Assembly (NCBI GenBank): GCA_964350865.1
Contig: CAYGLJ010000026.1
Coordinates: 1-15,213, forward strand
Direction of reading: 5' to 3'
DNA from: Pontimonas sp964350865
Lineage (GTDB): Bacteria > Actinomycetota > Actinomycetes > Actinomycetales > Microbacteriaceae
Length of the DNA stretch: 15,213 bases
The notes beneath the pieces are model-generated. The model saw only the letters and a program-made list of their open reading frames with translations, searched no databases and was not told where the DNA came from. Positions 1 to 7,722 of the stretch are shown in pieces. Numbering within the stretch: the first letter of the stretch is position 1; every line of letters begins with the position of its first letter. A program made the position numbers and the translations under genes.

Positions 1-731
1 ACGGTGACCATGATGCCAAAGGCAGCCTGCCAACCGAATACCCGCGGAGCGCCCTGTTCGACACCCGCCTGAATGGACTCAAAGTCCATGACAAGTGAGT
101 ATGCGGCGAGGAAGACCACGAGAATCCCCAAGAAAACTCCCAAGGGAATTCCGAAGATTTCCATGCTCCGTAGACCGAACATGCCATCGGTTGCACCGAA
201 GACCATGAGGCCGAAGTTCACCAACGAGAACACCATGTAGCCGACCATGGCCACCAGGACGATGCGAGTCATGCGAGGCGAGGTGCGGAACTTTCCATTC
301 AGGAAGAGGAACAACGTCACACCGATGACAGCGAGAGTTCCAAAGACGGCCTGAGGAACAATGCCCTCCCACATCTGGGAGAAGATGGCAGAGAGCCCAC
401 CGACGAAGAGACCTTGGAAGCCCGCGTAGGTGAGGATGAGACCCCTGGAGGGCTGCTTCTTGAAGATGTTGACCAAAGCCAGCACAAAACCGACGATGAA
501 GCCGGGGATGGCGAGAGCCGGAACAATCCATCCGACGATAGCGCCGGCCACCAAGATCCCGAAGGAGATCAGGGTTTTCATGATGGTGTCCTCATAGGAC
601 ATGCGACCGGTGTCAGCACTCGACGCAGAAGGACGACCGTACATTTCGTCGAGTTGGTCGGCACTCGGGGTCGCGAGAGAGCTCTCACGGAACGCGAGAG
701 AACGCGCAAATGCGGGGTTGGAGTTTGACAT
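1..731 (-). CDS. Bax inhibitor-1/YccA family membrane protein (C-terminus cut by window edge)
   Basis: The minus-strand frame is open from ATG at 731 to the window edge, giving 243 residues without a stop. The first 50 or so residues are hydrophilic; from about residue 53 there are six or more hydrophobic segments (roughly 53-72, 76-90, 99-118, 127-145, 156-178, 193-214). Recognisable stretches are YAGFQGLFVGG (102-112), VGYMVFSLVNFGLM (163-176) and MDFESIQAGVEQGAPR (215-230), typical of the actinobacterial Bax1-I/YccA group. The family contains integral membrane proteins linked to stress tolerance or ion leak; in bacteria the role is mostly unproven. About 30 residues, including the last membrane span, lie outside the window. 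A weak AAGG-type ribosome site precedes the ATG. Family assignment is confident; function is not. Confidence 0.9.
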   Translation of the reverse strand, partial: MSNSNPAFARSLAFRESSLATPSADQLDEMYGRPSASSADTGRMSYEDTIMKTLISFGILVAGAIVGWIVPALAIPGFIVGFVLALVNIFKKQPSRGLILTYAGFQGLFVGGLSAIFSQMWEGIVPQAVFGTLAVIGVTLFLFLNGKFRTSPRMTRIVLVAMVGYMVFSLVNFGLMVFGATDGMFGLRSMEIFGIPLGVFLGILVVFLAAYSLVMDFESIQAGVEQGAPRVFGWQAAFGIMVT

Positions 732-767
732 TGTCTGCCTTTTCGCTCGACCAATAGGGACATCTCT

Positions 768-773
768 ATTGTA
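768..773 (-). promoter_or_regulatory. putative -10 box of the Bax inhibitor-like gene
   Basis: TACAAT on the minus strand lies 36 bases upstream of the ATG at 731 and matches the TAnnnT consensus of actinobacterial -10 boxes. No convincing -35 box is visible. The box lies within a small 6-bp dyad (763-768 with 772-777), which may be chance. Confidence 0.35.
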
Positions 774-809
774 GAGAGCTGGCTTGAGCCTTGCTGTGGA
801 ATTCCCTAA

Positions 810-1274
810 CTACAGCTGAAGCCAGGTGGCACCGAGTGTGATCCCAAGCACTACCCATCCAACGGTCCAGAGCCATCCGAGCCCCACCGATGCCCACGCC
901 AGTGCTTCACCCCGCTGCCGGGATCGTCGTGCTTGAGAGACCGCAATGTAGCCAAAGACCATGGCGAACGGACTGAGGGTGAGAGCTAAGACCAGTGAGA
1001 TCACCGAAAGAATATTGAGCCCTGTGCGACCGGGCTCCTGCTGGGGTTCCCCCTCGTCGGAAGTAGAGGGGGCGCCTTCGTCGGATGCCGAATCAACCTC
1101 GGATGACTCTGACTCCTGGGTGTCTTGCTCGAAATCAGGAATCTGGAGTGATCCGGTGTCTCTCAAAATGCGCCCTGTGTCCAAGGACCCCAGATCGACA
1201 GTGGGTGCAGGACGTTCCGGTTCGATCAGACCGGGACCCTCATCGGAGGACGGAGGGAGAGGAGGCATGCTCAC
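810..1274 (-). CDS. DUF4190-like small membrane protein with acidic N-terminal region
   Basis: A 154-residue protein. Residues 1-80 are hydrophilic, rich in Glu, Asp, Ser and Pro, and probably disordered. Residues 84-150 hold two hydrophobic spans (about 84-110 and 125-150) joined by a short basic loop with SQARRSRQRGEALAW (113-127). The pattern span, then QxRRxxxRGxxLA, then a Gly-rich span is characteristic of DUF4190, a common actinobacterial membrane domain of unknown function. The start is GTG at 1274; the ATG two codons later (1268) is the alternative. The GTG is favoured because TACGCT sits exactly 6 bases before it, which would make the mRNA leaderless; no ribosome site is visible. 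It is divergent from pcrA across 51 bases. No function can be deduced. Confidence 0.8.
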   Translation of the reverse strand: MSMPPLPPSSDEGPGLIEPERPAPTVDLGSLDTGRILRDTGSLQIPDFEQDTQESESSEVDSASDEGAPSTSDEGEPQQEPGRTGLNILSVISLVLALTLSPFAMVFGYIAVSQARRSRQRGEALAWASVGLGWLWTVGWVVLGITLGATWLQL

Positions 1275-1280
1275 GTCCCC

Positions 1281-1286
1281 AGCGTA
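1281..1286 (-). promoter_or_regulatory. putative -10 box, leaderless start of the DUF4190-like gene
   Basis: TACGCT on the minus strand ends 6 bases before the GTG at 1274, so transcription would begin at or next to the start codon. The same hexamer at the same distance precedes the GNAT gene. No -35 box is evident. Confidence 0.4.
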
Positions 1287-1310
1287 TCTCGGGCCATCAG
1301 ATGTGGGCTT

Positions 1311-1316
1311 TAGACT
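1311..1316 (+). promoter_or_regulatory. putative -10 box of pcrA
   Basis: TAGACT, preceded by TT, lies 9 bases before the pcrA ATG. Initiation 6-7 bases downstream would leave a leader of only a few bases, consistent with the absence of a ribosome site. The same hexamer lies upstream of icd and glyA. This box and the divergent -10 box at 1281-1286 are 24 bases apart, so the two promoters must share their upstream region. Confidence 0.4.
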
Positions 1317-1325
1317 GAGCCAGCT

Positions 1326-3671
1326 ATGTCAGAATCTCCGTCCCCCTTGGTTGAAGGGTTGAACCCTCGGCAGGCGGAGGCAGTGGAGTATCGGGGTCCC
1401 GCCCTGTTGATAATTGCCGGCGCAGGGTCAGGTAAAACCAGTGTTTTGACCCGGCGCATCGCCGGTTTGCTGCAGACCAGAGATGCGTGGCCAAGCCAGA
1501 TTCTTGCCATCACCTTCACCAATAAGGCTGCCGGCGAAATGCGTGAGCGGATCAGTGGGTTGATTGGCGATGCAGCCACGGGGATGTGGATCTCCACTTT
1601 CCACTCGGCGTGTGTTCGAATCCTGCGAGCAGAACACGACCGCTTTGGGTATTCGAGTTCCTTCACCATTTACGACTCCGCTGACCAGCGAGCGCTCGTG
1701 AAGAGAATCCTCAAAGAACTCGGGGGGGATGATTTTGGCCTCACCCCCAACGCCGTGATCGGCAAGATGTCGAGGCTCAAGAATGAGCTCGCCGATGTGG
1801 AGTCGTATCGTCGCTCCTCTAACTCTCAAGATCCGGCCGATGCATTGTTCATTGAGGTGTGGGATCGATACCAGCGGCAGTTGCAAAGATCCCAGGCGTT
1901 TGATTTTGATGACCTGATTGGTCAAACGGTCTACCTCTTTCGGGCGTTCCCCGACGTCGCGGCCCGCTACCAGGCGCGTTTTCGCCACGTGCTCGTCGAC
2001 GAATATCAGGACACTAACCACGCGCAGTATGCGCTCATTCGGGAACTCACCCGACCCATTCCTGCAGAGCGTGTTCCGGAGAAGCCCTCAGTCCAGCGCG
2101 CCGACGATGGGTCGGTCCCCGGCGCCTCGTTGACCGTTGTCGGTGACTCCGACCAGTCCATCTACGCGTTCCGCGGGGCTGATATCCGCAATATCACCGA
2201 GTTCGAGAGGGATTTCCCGGGGGCGAAGGTTGTGCTCCTCGAGCAGAACTATCGCTCGACACAAAACATCCTGGATGCAGCCAATGCGGTAATCGGGAAC
2301 AACTTTGATCGGAAAGCCAAGAACCTCTTTACCGATTTCGGAGCTGGTGAGGAGATTGTGGGCTTCACCGGCTACAGCGCTCACGACGAGGCTCAGTTTG
2401 TTGCTGACCAGATCGTTCAGCTCTCCTCGGAAGGTATTCCCTATTCCGAAATGGCGGTTTTTTATCGCACAAACGCTCAGACAAGAGCTTTGGAAGACAT
2501 TTTCATCCGCTCCGGCATTCCCTACCGCGTTATCGGGGGCACCAAGTTCTATGAGCGTGCGGAAATCAAAGACGCCATTGCCTATTTGGTGACCATCGCG
2601 AACCCCGCTGACTCTCTCGCGTTTCGCCGTATCTTGAATACCCCCAAGCGAGGAATTGGTCCAGCGACTGAGAACGCTCTCGTTCTCTTGGCTGAGAAGG
2701 AAGACATCACTCTTCGCGAAGCGCTCCGCCGGAGCAATGAGCTGGGGCTTGGACCTAAGGTCACGAAGGCCATGCTCTCGCTGGCGGAATCACTCGATGA
2801 GGCCGAAAAGCTCTCCTATACCGAGCCTCCGGTAGCAACATTGGAAAAGATTCTGAACAACACCGGGTATCTCGCCCTTTTACAGAATTCCCGCGACCCA
2901 CAAGACGAAGCCCGTGCAGAAAACGTGGGGGAGCTCTTGGCTGTCACCCGAGAATTTGGACGCAACAACCCTGATGGCACTCTCAGTGATTTCCTCACAG
3001 AGGTCTCCCTCGTGGCGGCAGCCGATGAGCTTGACGATGCCTCAGGAACGGTTTCGCTCATGACTCTGCACACCGCCAAAGGTCTCGAGTTTGATGTGGT
3101 CTTCCTCACTGGCTTGGAAGAGGACCTCATTCCGCATCGGATGAGTGCTCATGAGCCCGGTGGCCTCCAAGAGGAGAGACGCCTGCTCTATGTGGGCATT
3201 ACCCGCGCCAGGCAGCGCTTGCACCTGTCCTTGGCGATGACCAGGAGCACATTTGGGGACACCGCTATCGCCTCGCCAAGCCGGTTCCTTGCCGAGATTC
3301 CTCAGGAGCTCATCTCGTGGAGAGAATCACGGGCAGCAACCGGCGGCTCCGGTCACGAGCTCGGTGGACCTATTAGGAGCTCGGGTTGGCAAGGCTCAGG
3401 AACGGGTGGCGGTCGGTCGTTGACGATGCGGGATGAACTCCCCCCAGCGCCCAAGAAGTCCACGGCCTGGGCAAATCGTGTCACCTCGAGTGTTCGCGAC
3501 AACGGTGATCTCACCTTGGTGGCTGGAGACCGTATCGAGCACGATGACTTCGGCCAGGGCAGTGTTCGCCAGGTCAGCGGTGAAGGGGCTAAGCGCATTG
3601 CTGAGGTTGATTTCGACTCCGCCGGGCGCAAACGTTTGCTCATCAAGATTGCGCCGATAACCAAGCTCTAG
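1326..3671 (+). CDS. pcrA: ATP-dependent DNA helicase PcrA/UvrD (superfamily 1A)
   Basis: A 781-residue 3'-5' DNA helicase acting in nucleotide excision repair and in clearing stalled replication or recombination intermediates. All SF1A motifs are visible: Q-motif LNPRQAEAV (12-20), Walker A AGAGSGKT (31-38), Ia ITFTNKAAGEM (62-72), motif II DEYQDT (225-230), motif III GDSDQSIYAFRG (274-285), motif IV QNYRST (307-312), motif V LHTAKGLEFD (581-590) and motif VI YVGITRARQR (622-631). About 25 residues rich in Pro and charged residues lie between motifs II and III (about 243-267). The C-terminal GDRIEHDDFGQGSVRQV (734-750) is the Tudor-like module that binds RNA polymerase in PcrA/UvrD. Length is normal. 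It is homologous to UvrD1 of mycobacteria, which also sits just before sucCD. The ATG lacks a ribosome site and probably has a very short leader. Confidence 0.96.
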   Translation: MSESPSPLVEGLNPRQAEAVEYRGPALLIIAGAGSGKTSVLTRRIAGLLQTRDAWPSQILAITFTNKAAGEMRERISGLIGDAATGMWISTFHSACVRILRAEHDRFGYSSSFTIYDSADQRALVKRILKELGGDDFGLTPNAVIGKMSRLKNELADVESYRRSSNSQDPADALFIEVWDRYQRQLQRSQAFDFDDLIGQTVYLFRAFPDVAARYQARFRHVLVDEYQDTNHAQYALIRELTRPIPAERVPEKPSVQRADDGSVPGASLTVVGDSDQSIYAFRGADIRNITEFERDFPGAKVVLLEQNYRSTQNILDAANAVIGNNFDRKAKNLFTDFGAGEEIVGFTGYSAHDEAQFVADQIVQLSSEGIPYSEMAVFYRTNAQTRALEDIFIRSGIPYRVIGGTKFYERAEIKDAIAYLVTIANPADSLAFRRILNTPKRGIGPATENALVLLAEKEDITLREALRRSNELGLGPKVTKAMLSLAESLDEAEKLSYTEPPVATLEKILNNTGYLALLQNSRDPQDEARAENVGELLAVTREFGRNNPDGTLSDFLTEVSLVAAADELDDASGTVSLMTLHTAKGLEFDVVFLTGLEEDLIPHRMSAHEPGGLQEERRLLYVGITRARQRLHLSLAMTRSTFGDTAIASPSRFLAEIPQELISWRESRAATGGSGHELGGPIRSSGWQGSGTGGGRSLTMRDELPPAPKKSTAWANRVTSSVRDNGDLTLVAGDRIEHDDFGQGSVRQVSGEGAKRIAEVDFDSAGRKRLLIKIAPITKL

Positions 3672-3785
3672 GCGCGCAATGCGCGACTCTTCACCGGGTA
3701 GGGTTGAGGAGGTTCCCCGCTCTCACCGGTGCGAGTCTTTGGCGGAATCATCTCCCAACCGACATAACCGGAAGGACCTTCGGGC

Positions 3786-4949
3786 GTGGATTTATACGAG
3801 TATCAGGCCAGAGACATGTTTGAGCGACACGGTGTTCCCGTGTTGGCAGGGCTCATCGCGGACACCGCTGAGGACGCGAAGGCAGCTGCTGAGAAGCTCG
3901 GTGGACTCACGGTCGTCAAAGCCCAGGTCAAGACTGGTGGTCGTGGCAAAGCCGGCGGAGTCAAAGTTGCCCCCACGGCGGAGGACGCCTTCACCGCCGC
4001 GCAGGCCATCTTGGGACTCGACATTAAGGGCCACATCGTTCACCGTGTCATGGTTGCCGCCGGTGCCGCTATCGCCCAGGAATTTTATTTCTCGGTATTG
4101 CTGGATCGCGCTAACCGCAACTACTTGGTGCTCTGTAGCTACGAGGGCGGTATGGAGATCGAGCAGCTTGCCGAAGAGCGCCCCGACGCTCTGGCTCGCG
4201 TCGCTATCGACCCTTCCCGTGGCATTGACCTCGCGAAGGCCACTGAGATTGCTCATCAGGCTAAGTTCCCGGCTGAGTTGGTCGACGTCGTCGCGCCTGT
4301 GTTTGTGAAGCTCTATGACGTGTTTGTGAAGGAGGACGCCACCCTGGTGGAGGTGAACCCCCTGGTATTGACGGAGTCCGGCGACATCATCGCGCTGGAT
4401 GGCAAGGTGACCCTGGATGAGAACGCAGAGTTCCGCCAGCCCCACCACGCTGAGCTCGCAGATTCTGCCACCGCAGATCCGCTCGAGGAAAAAGCCAAAG
4501 CTCACGACCTCAACTACGTCAAGCTCGATGGCGAGGTGGGTGTCATCGGAAACGGTGCTGGTTTGGTCATGTCCACCCTCGACGTTGTCGCCTACGCCGG
4601 AGAGAAGCACGGGGGTGTGAAGCCCGCCAACTTCCTCGATATCGGTGGCGGAGCATCCGCCGAGGTCATGGCCGCTGGGCTCGATGTAATTCTGGGTGAC
4701 CCTCAGGTCAAGAGCGTCTTCGTAAACGTCTTTGGTGGCATTACCGCTTGCGACGCGGTCGCCAATGGAATCGTCAAGGCACTCGAGATGATTGGCGAGG
4801 GCGCTACCAAACCCCTCGTTGTTCGCTTGGATGGCAACAGTGTCGAGAAGGGTCGCGAGATTCTCCAGGCCGCAAACCACCCGTTGGTTACTCTCGCCGA
4901 CACCATGGATCAGGGCGCGGATCGCGCCGCCGAATTAGCGTCGAAGTAA
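3786..4949 (+). CDS. sucC: succinyl-CoA synthetase (ADP-forming) beta subunit
   Basis: A 387-residue protein that forms the nucleotide-binding subunit of succinyl-CoA synthetase, the TCA-cycle step succinyl-CoA + ADP + Pi to succinate + ATP. The N-terminus MDLYEYQARDMFERHGVPV is the classic start of an ATP-grasp SucC. KAQVKTGGRGKAGGV (45-59) is the nucleotide-binding loop, VEVNPL (188-193) holds metal-binding residues, and DIGGGA (285-290) and NVFGGITACD (314-323) belong to the C-terminal CoA-ligase-like domain. Length matches E. coli SucC (388). The start is GTG with a good GGAAGGA site at 3770-3776. That site can fold into a small hairpin (3768-3783). sucD follows after 10 bases. A possible promoter, TAGGGT at 3699-3704, lies in the 114-base gap after pcrA. 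Confidence 0.97.
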   Translation: MDLYEYQARDMFERHGVPVLAGLIADTAEDAKAAAEKLGGLTVVKAQVKTGGRGKAGGVKVAPTAEDAFTAAQAILGLDIKGHIVHRVMVAAGAAIAQEFYFSVLLDRANRNYLVLCSYEGGMEIEQLAEERPDALARVAIDPSRGIDLAKATEIAHQAKFPAELVDVVAPVFVKLYDVFVKEDATLVEVNPLVLTESGDIIALDGKVTLDENAEFRQPHHAELADSATADPLEEKAKAHDLNYVKLDGEVGVIGNGAGLVMSTLDVVAYAGEKHGGVKPANFLDIGGGASAEVMAAGLDVILGDPQVKSVFVNVFGGITACDAVANGIVKALEMIGEGATKPLVVRLDGNSVEKGREILQAANHPLVTLADTMDQGADRAAELASK

Positions 4950-4959
4950 AGGACAGAGC

Positions 4960-5844
4960 GTGTCAATTTTTCTGACTAAAGATTCCAAAGTCATCGTTCA
5001 GGGCATCACCGGTGGTGAAGGCTCCAAGCACACGGCACTGATGTTGGCCGCAGGAACTCAGGTTGTCGGTGGTGTGAATGCTCGCAAAGCGGGTACGACG
5101 GTGACCCACGGCGACGTCGAGCTCCCCGTGTTTGGCACGGTGAAGGAAGCCATGGAGGAGACCGGCGCCGACGTGTCAGTGGCCTTTGTGCCTCCGGCTT
5201 TTGCCAAAGATGCGGCTATCGAGGCAATCGATGCTCATATTCCTCTGCTGGTCATCATCACCGAGGGCATCCCCGTGCAAGACACCGCCGAGCTGTGGGC
5301 TCACGCGGGACGTGTCGGCACAACACGCATCATTGGTCCTAACTGCCCTGGCATCATTACCCCGGGTGAAGCGCTTGCGGGCATCACCCCCGCAACAATC
5401 ACCGGTAAGGGACCTATCGGATTGGTGTCCAAGTCGGGAACGCTCACCTACCAAATGATGTTCGAGTTGCGCGACATCGGTTTTTCCACCGCCATTGGTA
5501 TCGGTGGTGACCCGATCGTGGGAACTACACACATTGATGCCTTGGAAGCTTTCGAGAACGACCCAGAGACGAAGGCGATTGTGATGATTGGTGAGATTGG
5601 TGGCGACGCGGAAGAGCGCGCCGCTGACTTCATCAAAGCTCATGTGACAAAGCCTGTCGTGGGCTATGTCGCAGGCTTCACCGCTCCTGAAGGTAAAACT
5701 ATGGGGCACGCGGGAGCCATCGTGTCGGGGTCGGCGGGAACCGCTGCCGCCAAGAAAGAGGCCCTAGAAGCTGCTGGCGTAAAGGTCGGGAAGACGCCAT
5801 CGGAGGCTGCTGCACTGATGCGCGAGATTATTCAGTCGCTGTAG
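4960..5844 (+). CDS. sucD: succinyl-CoA synthetase alpha subunit
   Basis: A 294-residue catalytic partner of SucC that binds CoA and carries the phosphohistidine intermediate. GITGGEGSKHT (15-25) is the CoA-binding Rossmann start, GPNCPG (126-131) is the family signature, and His250 in GKTMGHAGAIVSG (245-257) is the phosphorylated histidine (His246 in E. coli). Length is as expected. The GTG start has AAGGA at 4949-4953, overlapping the end of sucC, so the two subunits are translated from one mRNA. A GC-rich hairpin (5850-5866) follows the stop. Confidence 0.97.
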   Translation: MSIFLTKDSKVIVQGITGGEGSKHTALMLAAGTQVVGGVNARKAGTTVTHGDVELPVFGTVKEAMEETGADVSVAFVPPAFAKDAAIEAIDAHIPLLVIITEGIPVQDTAELWAHAGRVGTTRIIGPNCPGIITPGEALAGITPATITGKGPIGLVSKSGTLTYQMMFELRDIGFSTAIGIGGDPIVGTTHIDALEAFENDPETKAIVMIGEIGGDAEERAADFIKAHVTKPVVGYVAGFTAPEGKTMGHAGAIVSGSAGTAAAKKEALEAAGVKVGKTPSEAAALMREIIQSL

Positions 5845-5849
5845 TGTCG

Positions 5850-5866
5850 GCCCTCCTGTGGGGGGC
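5850..5866 (+). terminator. GC-rich hairpin after sucD (partial terminator or processing stem)
   Basis: A 7-bp stem (5850-5856 with 5860-5866, one G-U pair) closed by a 3-base loop lies 6 bases after the sucD stop. No T-run follows, so it is not a standard intrinsic terminator. It may reduce read-through into the membrane-protein gene or protect the sucCD mRNA end. Confidence 0.35.
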
Positions 5867-5872
5867 GAGCGA

Positions 5873-5878
5873 TAGGCT
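5873..5878 (+). promoter_or_regulatory. putative -10 box of the perM-like gene
   Basis: TAGGCT lies 9 bases before the ATG at 5888, the same spacing as TAGACT before pcrA, and there is no ribosome site between. It fits the TAN(G/A)CT pattern found before several genes here. No -35 box is visible. Confidence 0.3.
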
Positions 5879-5887
5879 CATGTCGCC

Positions 5888-7132
5888 ATGAATGCCCGTC
5901 TCAATGCGCTTGCCACTGTGCTGGATGTTGTGGTGCTGGTGGGCCTGGGATTGGGATTGTTTTTTGCTCCCTTGACGCTCGTCTGGGCTTTCGATGATGG
6001 TTTTGCTACCGATCTATTACTCTCGTGGGCTATCGCGGTGGATGGCTGGATGTTGGGCCACGGTGTTCCCCTGACGTTCACGTTGGACCCTCTGCTGGCG
6101 CAGTCCTTGTCATTGGGAGAGACCAACAGCAGCTTCGTCGTCGACGTAGCGTTGCTGGGGGTGGGACTACTGACCCTCCTCTGGGGGTATCGCATTGGTC
6201 GGCGTAGCGGCACGCGCATTTACCCGGTCTCTACTTGGTTCCTCGCAGTGGGAACGCTCGTGGCTGTGAGCTTCGCCATGGTTTTTTTCCTCCCTGACCA
6301 CATGGTTTCGATGGAGCTGATGGATGCCCTCGTGCGGCCAGCGCTGTTCCTCGCGGCCGGACTTGCTCTTGCTACCTGGGTGGGATCGAGAGCCCCGGGT
6401 GGGCAAGTCTTAGAGGGGGTGCTTCCGGAAGGTCTCCTGGCTGTTCTTCGGACCGGGGTCAAGGCAGGTGGGGCCTCCCTGGTGGGTCTCGTGGGGGTCG
6501 CAGCTCTCAGTGTCGCGGGTCTTGTCCTTGCATCATTTGGCACCATGATCACCCTCTACGAGTCTTTGCAACCGGGGGCATGGGGAATCATCGTGTTGTC
6601 GATGGCCCAACTCGCTCTCTTGCCTACCGCCATTGTGTGGAGCGTGATGTGGATGGTAGGCCCAGGCTTTGCGCTGGGGACCGGAGCGTTAGTGTCACCC
6701 TTGGGATCGACCCTTCAAGCAGTCCCCGCATTGCCCCTATTGGGCATCATTCCAGCGAATCCGCCAGTGGGAGCCATCATGGTCATCGCCATTCCCTTGG
6801 CCGTGGCCTTCATCGCAGGCGTTGCCGCCACCACAATGTTGCTGGGGGAGAAGCCCGGCAGCCTGTGGCGTAGCGTCCAGAGCACTGAGTTTCACCAACA
6901 ACCACTCCTGCGCGTTGTTGCGGCGTCTGCTTTGGCAGGGGCCCTCGGCGCTTTCGGTGGTTACCTGCTGGCCGCACTGACGAGTGGCGCCGCAGGACCT
7001 GGCCGGTTCCAGAATGTCGGTGCCGATCCAGCACAGATTGCGCTCTGGTGGGGCTTGGAAATCTTTGTCGGAGTGCTCCTCGGCCTGCTCTCCGGCGCTC
7101 TCGGGCGTCGCAGCCAGAGGGCCGCTCGATAA
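5888..7132 (+). CDS. perM: DUF6350 polytopic membrane protein, PerM-like
   Basis: A 414-residue, strongly hydrophobic protein with about eight to ten predicted membrane segments (for example 10-33, 84-101, 114-134, 150-165, 195-217, 231-257, 293-318, 343-363, 387-403). The stretch GPGFALGTGALVSPLG (258-273) followed by VPALPLLG (279-286) is the conserved core of DUF6350. In M. tuberculosis the family member Rv0955 (PerM) lies between sucCD and purN-purH, exactly as here, and has been reported to support cell division through the divisome and persistence in the host. Orthology rests on domain and synteny; the division role in this organism is inferred. The start is ATG 5888; an ATG at 5880 runs into a stop at once. 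It ends 3 bases before the purN GTG. Confidence 0.85.
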   Translation: MNARLNALATVLDVVVLVGLGLGLFFAPLTLVWAFDDGFATDLLLSWAIAVDGWMLGHGVPLTFTLDPLLAQSLSLGETNSSFVVDVALLGVGLLTLLWGYRIGRRSGTRIYPVSTWFLAVGTLVAVSFAMVFFLPDHMVSMELMDALVRPALFLAAGLALATWVGSRAPGGQVLEGVLPEGLLAVLRTGVKAGGASLVGLVGVAALSVAGLVLASFGTMITLYESLQPGAWGIIVLSMAQLALLPTAIVWSVMWMVGPGFALGTGALVSPLGSTLQAVPALPLLGIIPANPPVGAIMVIAIPLAVAFIAGVAATTMLLGEKPGSLWRSVQSTEFHQQPLLRVVAASALAGALGAFGGYLLAALTSGAAGPGRFQNVGADPAQIALWWGLEIFVGVLLGLLSGALGRRSQRAAR

Positions 7133-7135
7133 GCT
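7130..7135 (+). promoter_or_regulatory. possible -10 box for an internal purN transcript
   Basis: TAAGCT includes the stop codon of the preceding gene and lies exactly 6 bases before an in-frame purN GTG at 7142. The same hexamer with the same spacing precedes purU. This could give a leaderless purN mRNA independent of sucCD-perM, but it may be chance. Confidence 0.25.
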
Positions 7136-7717
7136 GTGAGGGTGCGCCAGAGACTCGTTGTCCTCATTTCCGGGTCCGGCACCAACCTCCTGTCACTGCT
7201 GGAGTCCCTTCCGCAGGCAGACATTTCTGCAGATGTCGTGGCGGTGGGGTCTGACACCAGTGCGCCTGGGCTTCGTCACGCGACCGAGCGCTCGCTCCCG
7301 ACGTTTGTTGTTCCGCTGAGCGATTTTGCCTCCAGGGAGGAGTGGGGCATAGCGCTTGGCGATGCACTGGATCCCTATAGCCCTGACGTCATCATCCTCA
7401 GCGGGTTTATGAAACTTCTCCCCGCCGGCCTGGTGAGTCGATTCGCCCCCCGCATCCTGAACACTCACCCGGCCTATTTGCCGGAATTCCCCGGAGCGCA
7501 TGCCGTGAGGGATGCGTTGGAGGCGGGGGTTTCCCAGACCGGGGCATCAGTGATTGTCGTGGATGAGGGAATTGATACTGGGGAGATTCTGGCTCAGGAG
7601 CGGGTGCCCATCGAGCCAGGGGACGACGAGTCGGCCCTGCATGACCGGATTAAGGTCGTGGAGAGGCGTCTTTTGCTCCAGGTGCTCACCAGATTGTGTT
7701 CGGAGAAGGGAAACTAA
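7136..7717 (+). CDS. purN: phosphoribosylglycinamide formyltransferase (GAR transformylase)
   Basis: A 193-residue cytosolic enzyme of step 3 of purine synthesis, transferring the formyl group of 10-formyl-THF to GAR. LISGSGTNLLSL (10-21) is the phosphate-binding loop. NTHPAYLPEFPGAHAV (109-124) contains Asn109 and His111, and DEGIDTGEIL (143-152) contains Asp147; together these are the catalytic Asn-His-Asp triad (106, 108 and 144 in E. coli). Length is normal. GTG 7136 follows the upstream stop by 3 bases and lacks a good ribosome site. GTG 7142 is an alternative start that fits the usual short N-terminus and has TAAGCT 6 bases before it. purH begins 5 bases after purN ends, the normal pairing of two 10-formyl-THF users. 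Confidence 0.96.
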   Translation: MRVRQRLVVLISGSGTNLLSLLESLPQADISADVVAVGSDTSAPGLRHATERSLPTFVVPLSDFASREEWGIALGDALDPYSPDVIILSGFMKLLPAGLVSRFAPRILNTHPAYLPEFPGAHAVRDALEAGVSQTGASVIVVDEGIDTGEILAQERVPIEPGDDESALHDRIKVVERRLLLQVLTRLCSEKGN

Positions 7718-7722
7718 CCAGG

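Noticed and set aside
3672..3690. A GCGC-rich 5-bp hairpin after pcrA as a terminator
   Set aside because: The stem is short (3673-3677 with 3681-3685) and no T-run follows; it cannot be supported as a terminator.
3699..3704. TAGGGT as a promoter of sucC
   Set aside because: It matches TAnnnT but has no -35 and does not match the TAN(G/A)CT form seen elsewhere; too weak to list as a feature.
3679..4308. A 209-codon plus-strand frame overlapping the start of sucC
   Set aside because: It is out of frame with sucC, has a Ser/Arg-rich low-complexity translation and shows no conserved motif; sucC explains the DNA.
3792..4880. A 362-codon open frame on the minus strand opposite sucC
   Set aside because: It is a compositional shadow of a well-conserved SucC frame; the translation has no recognisable domain and no start signals.
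7696..7722. GTG at 7696 as an earlier start for purH
   Set aside because: It lies inside purN, upstream of the GGAGAAGGG site, and adds residues not typical of the family; ATG 7723 fits better.
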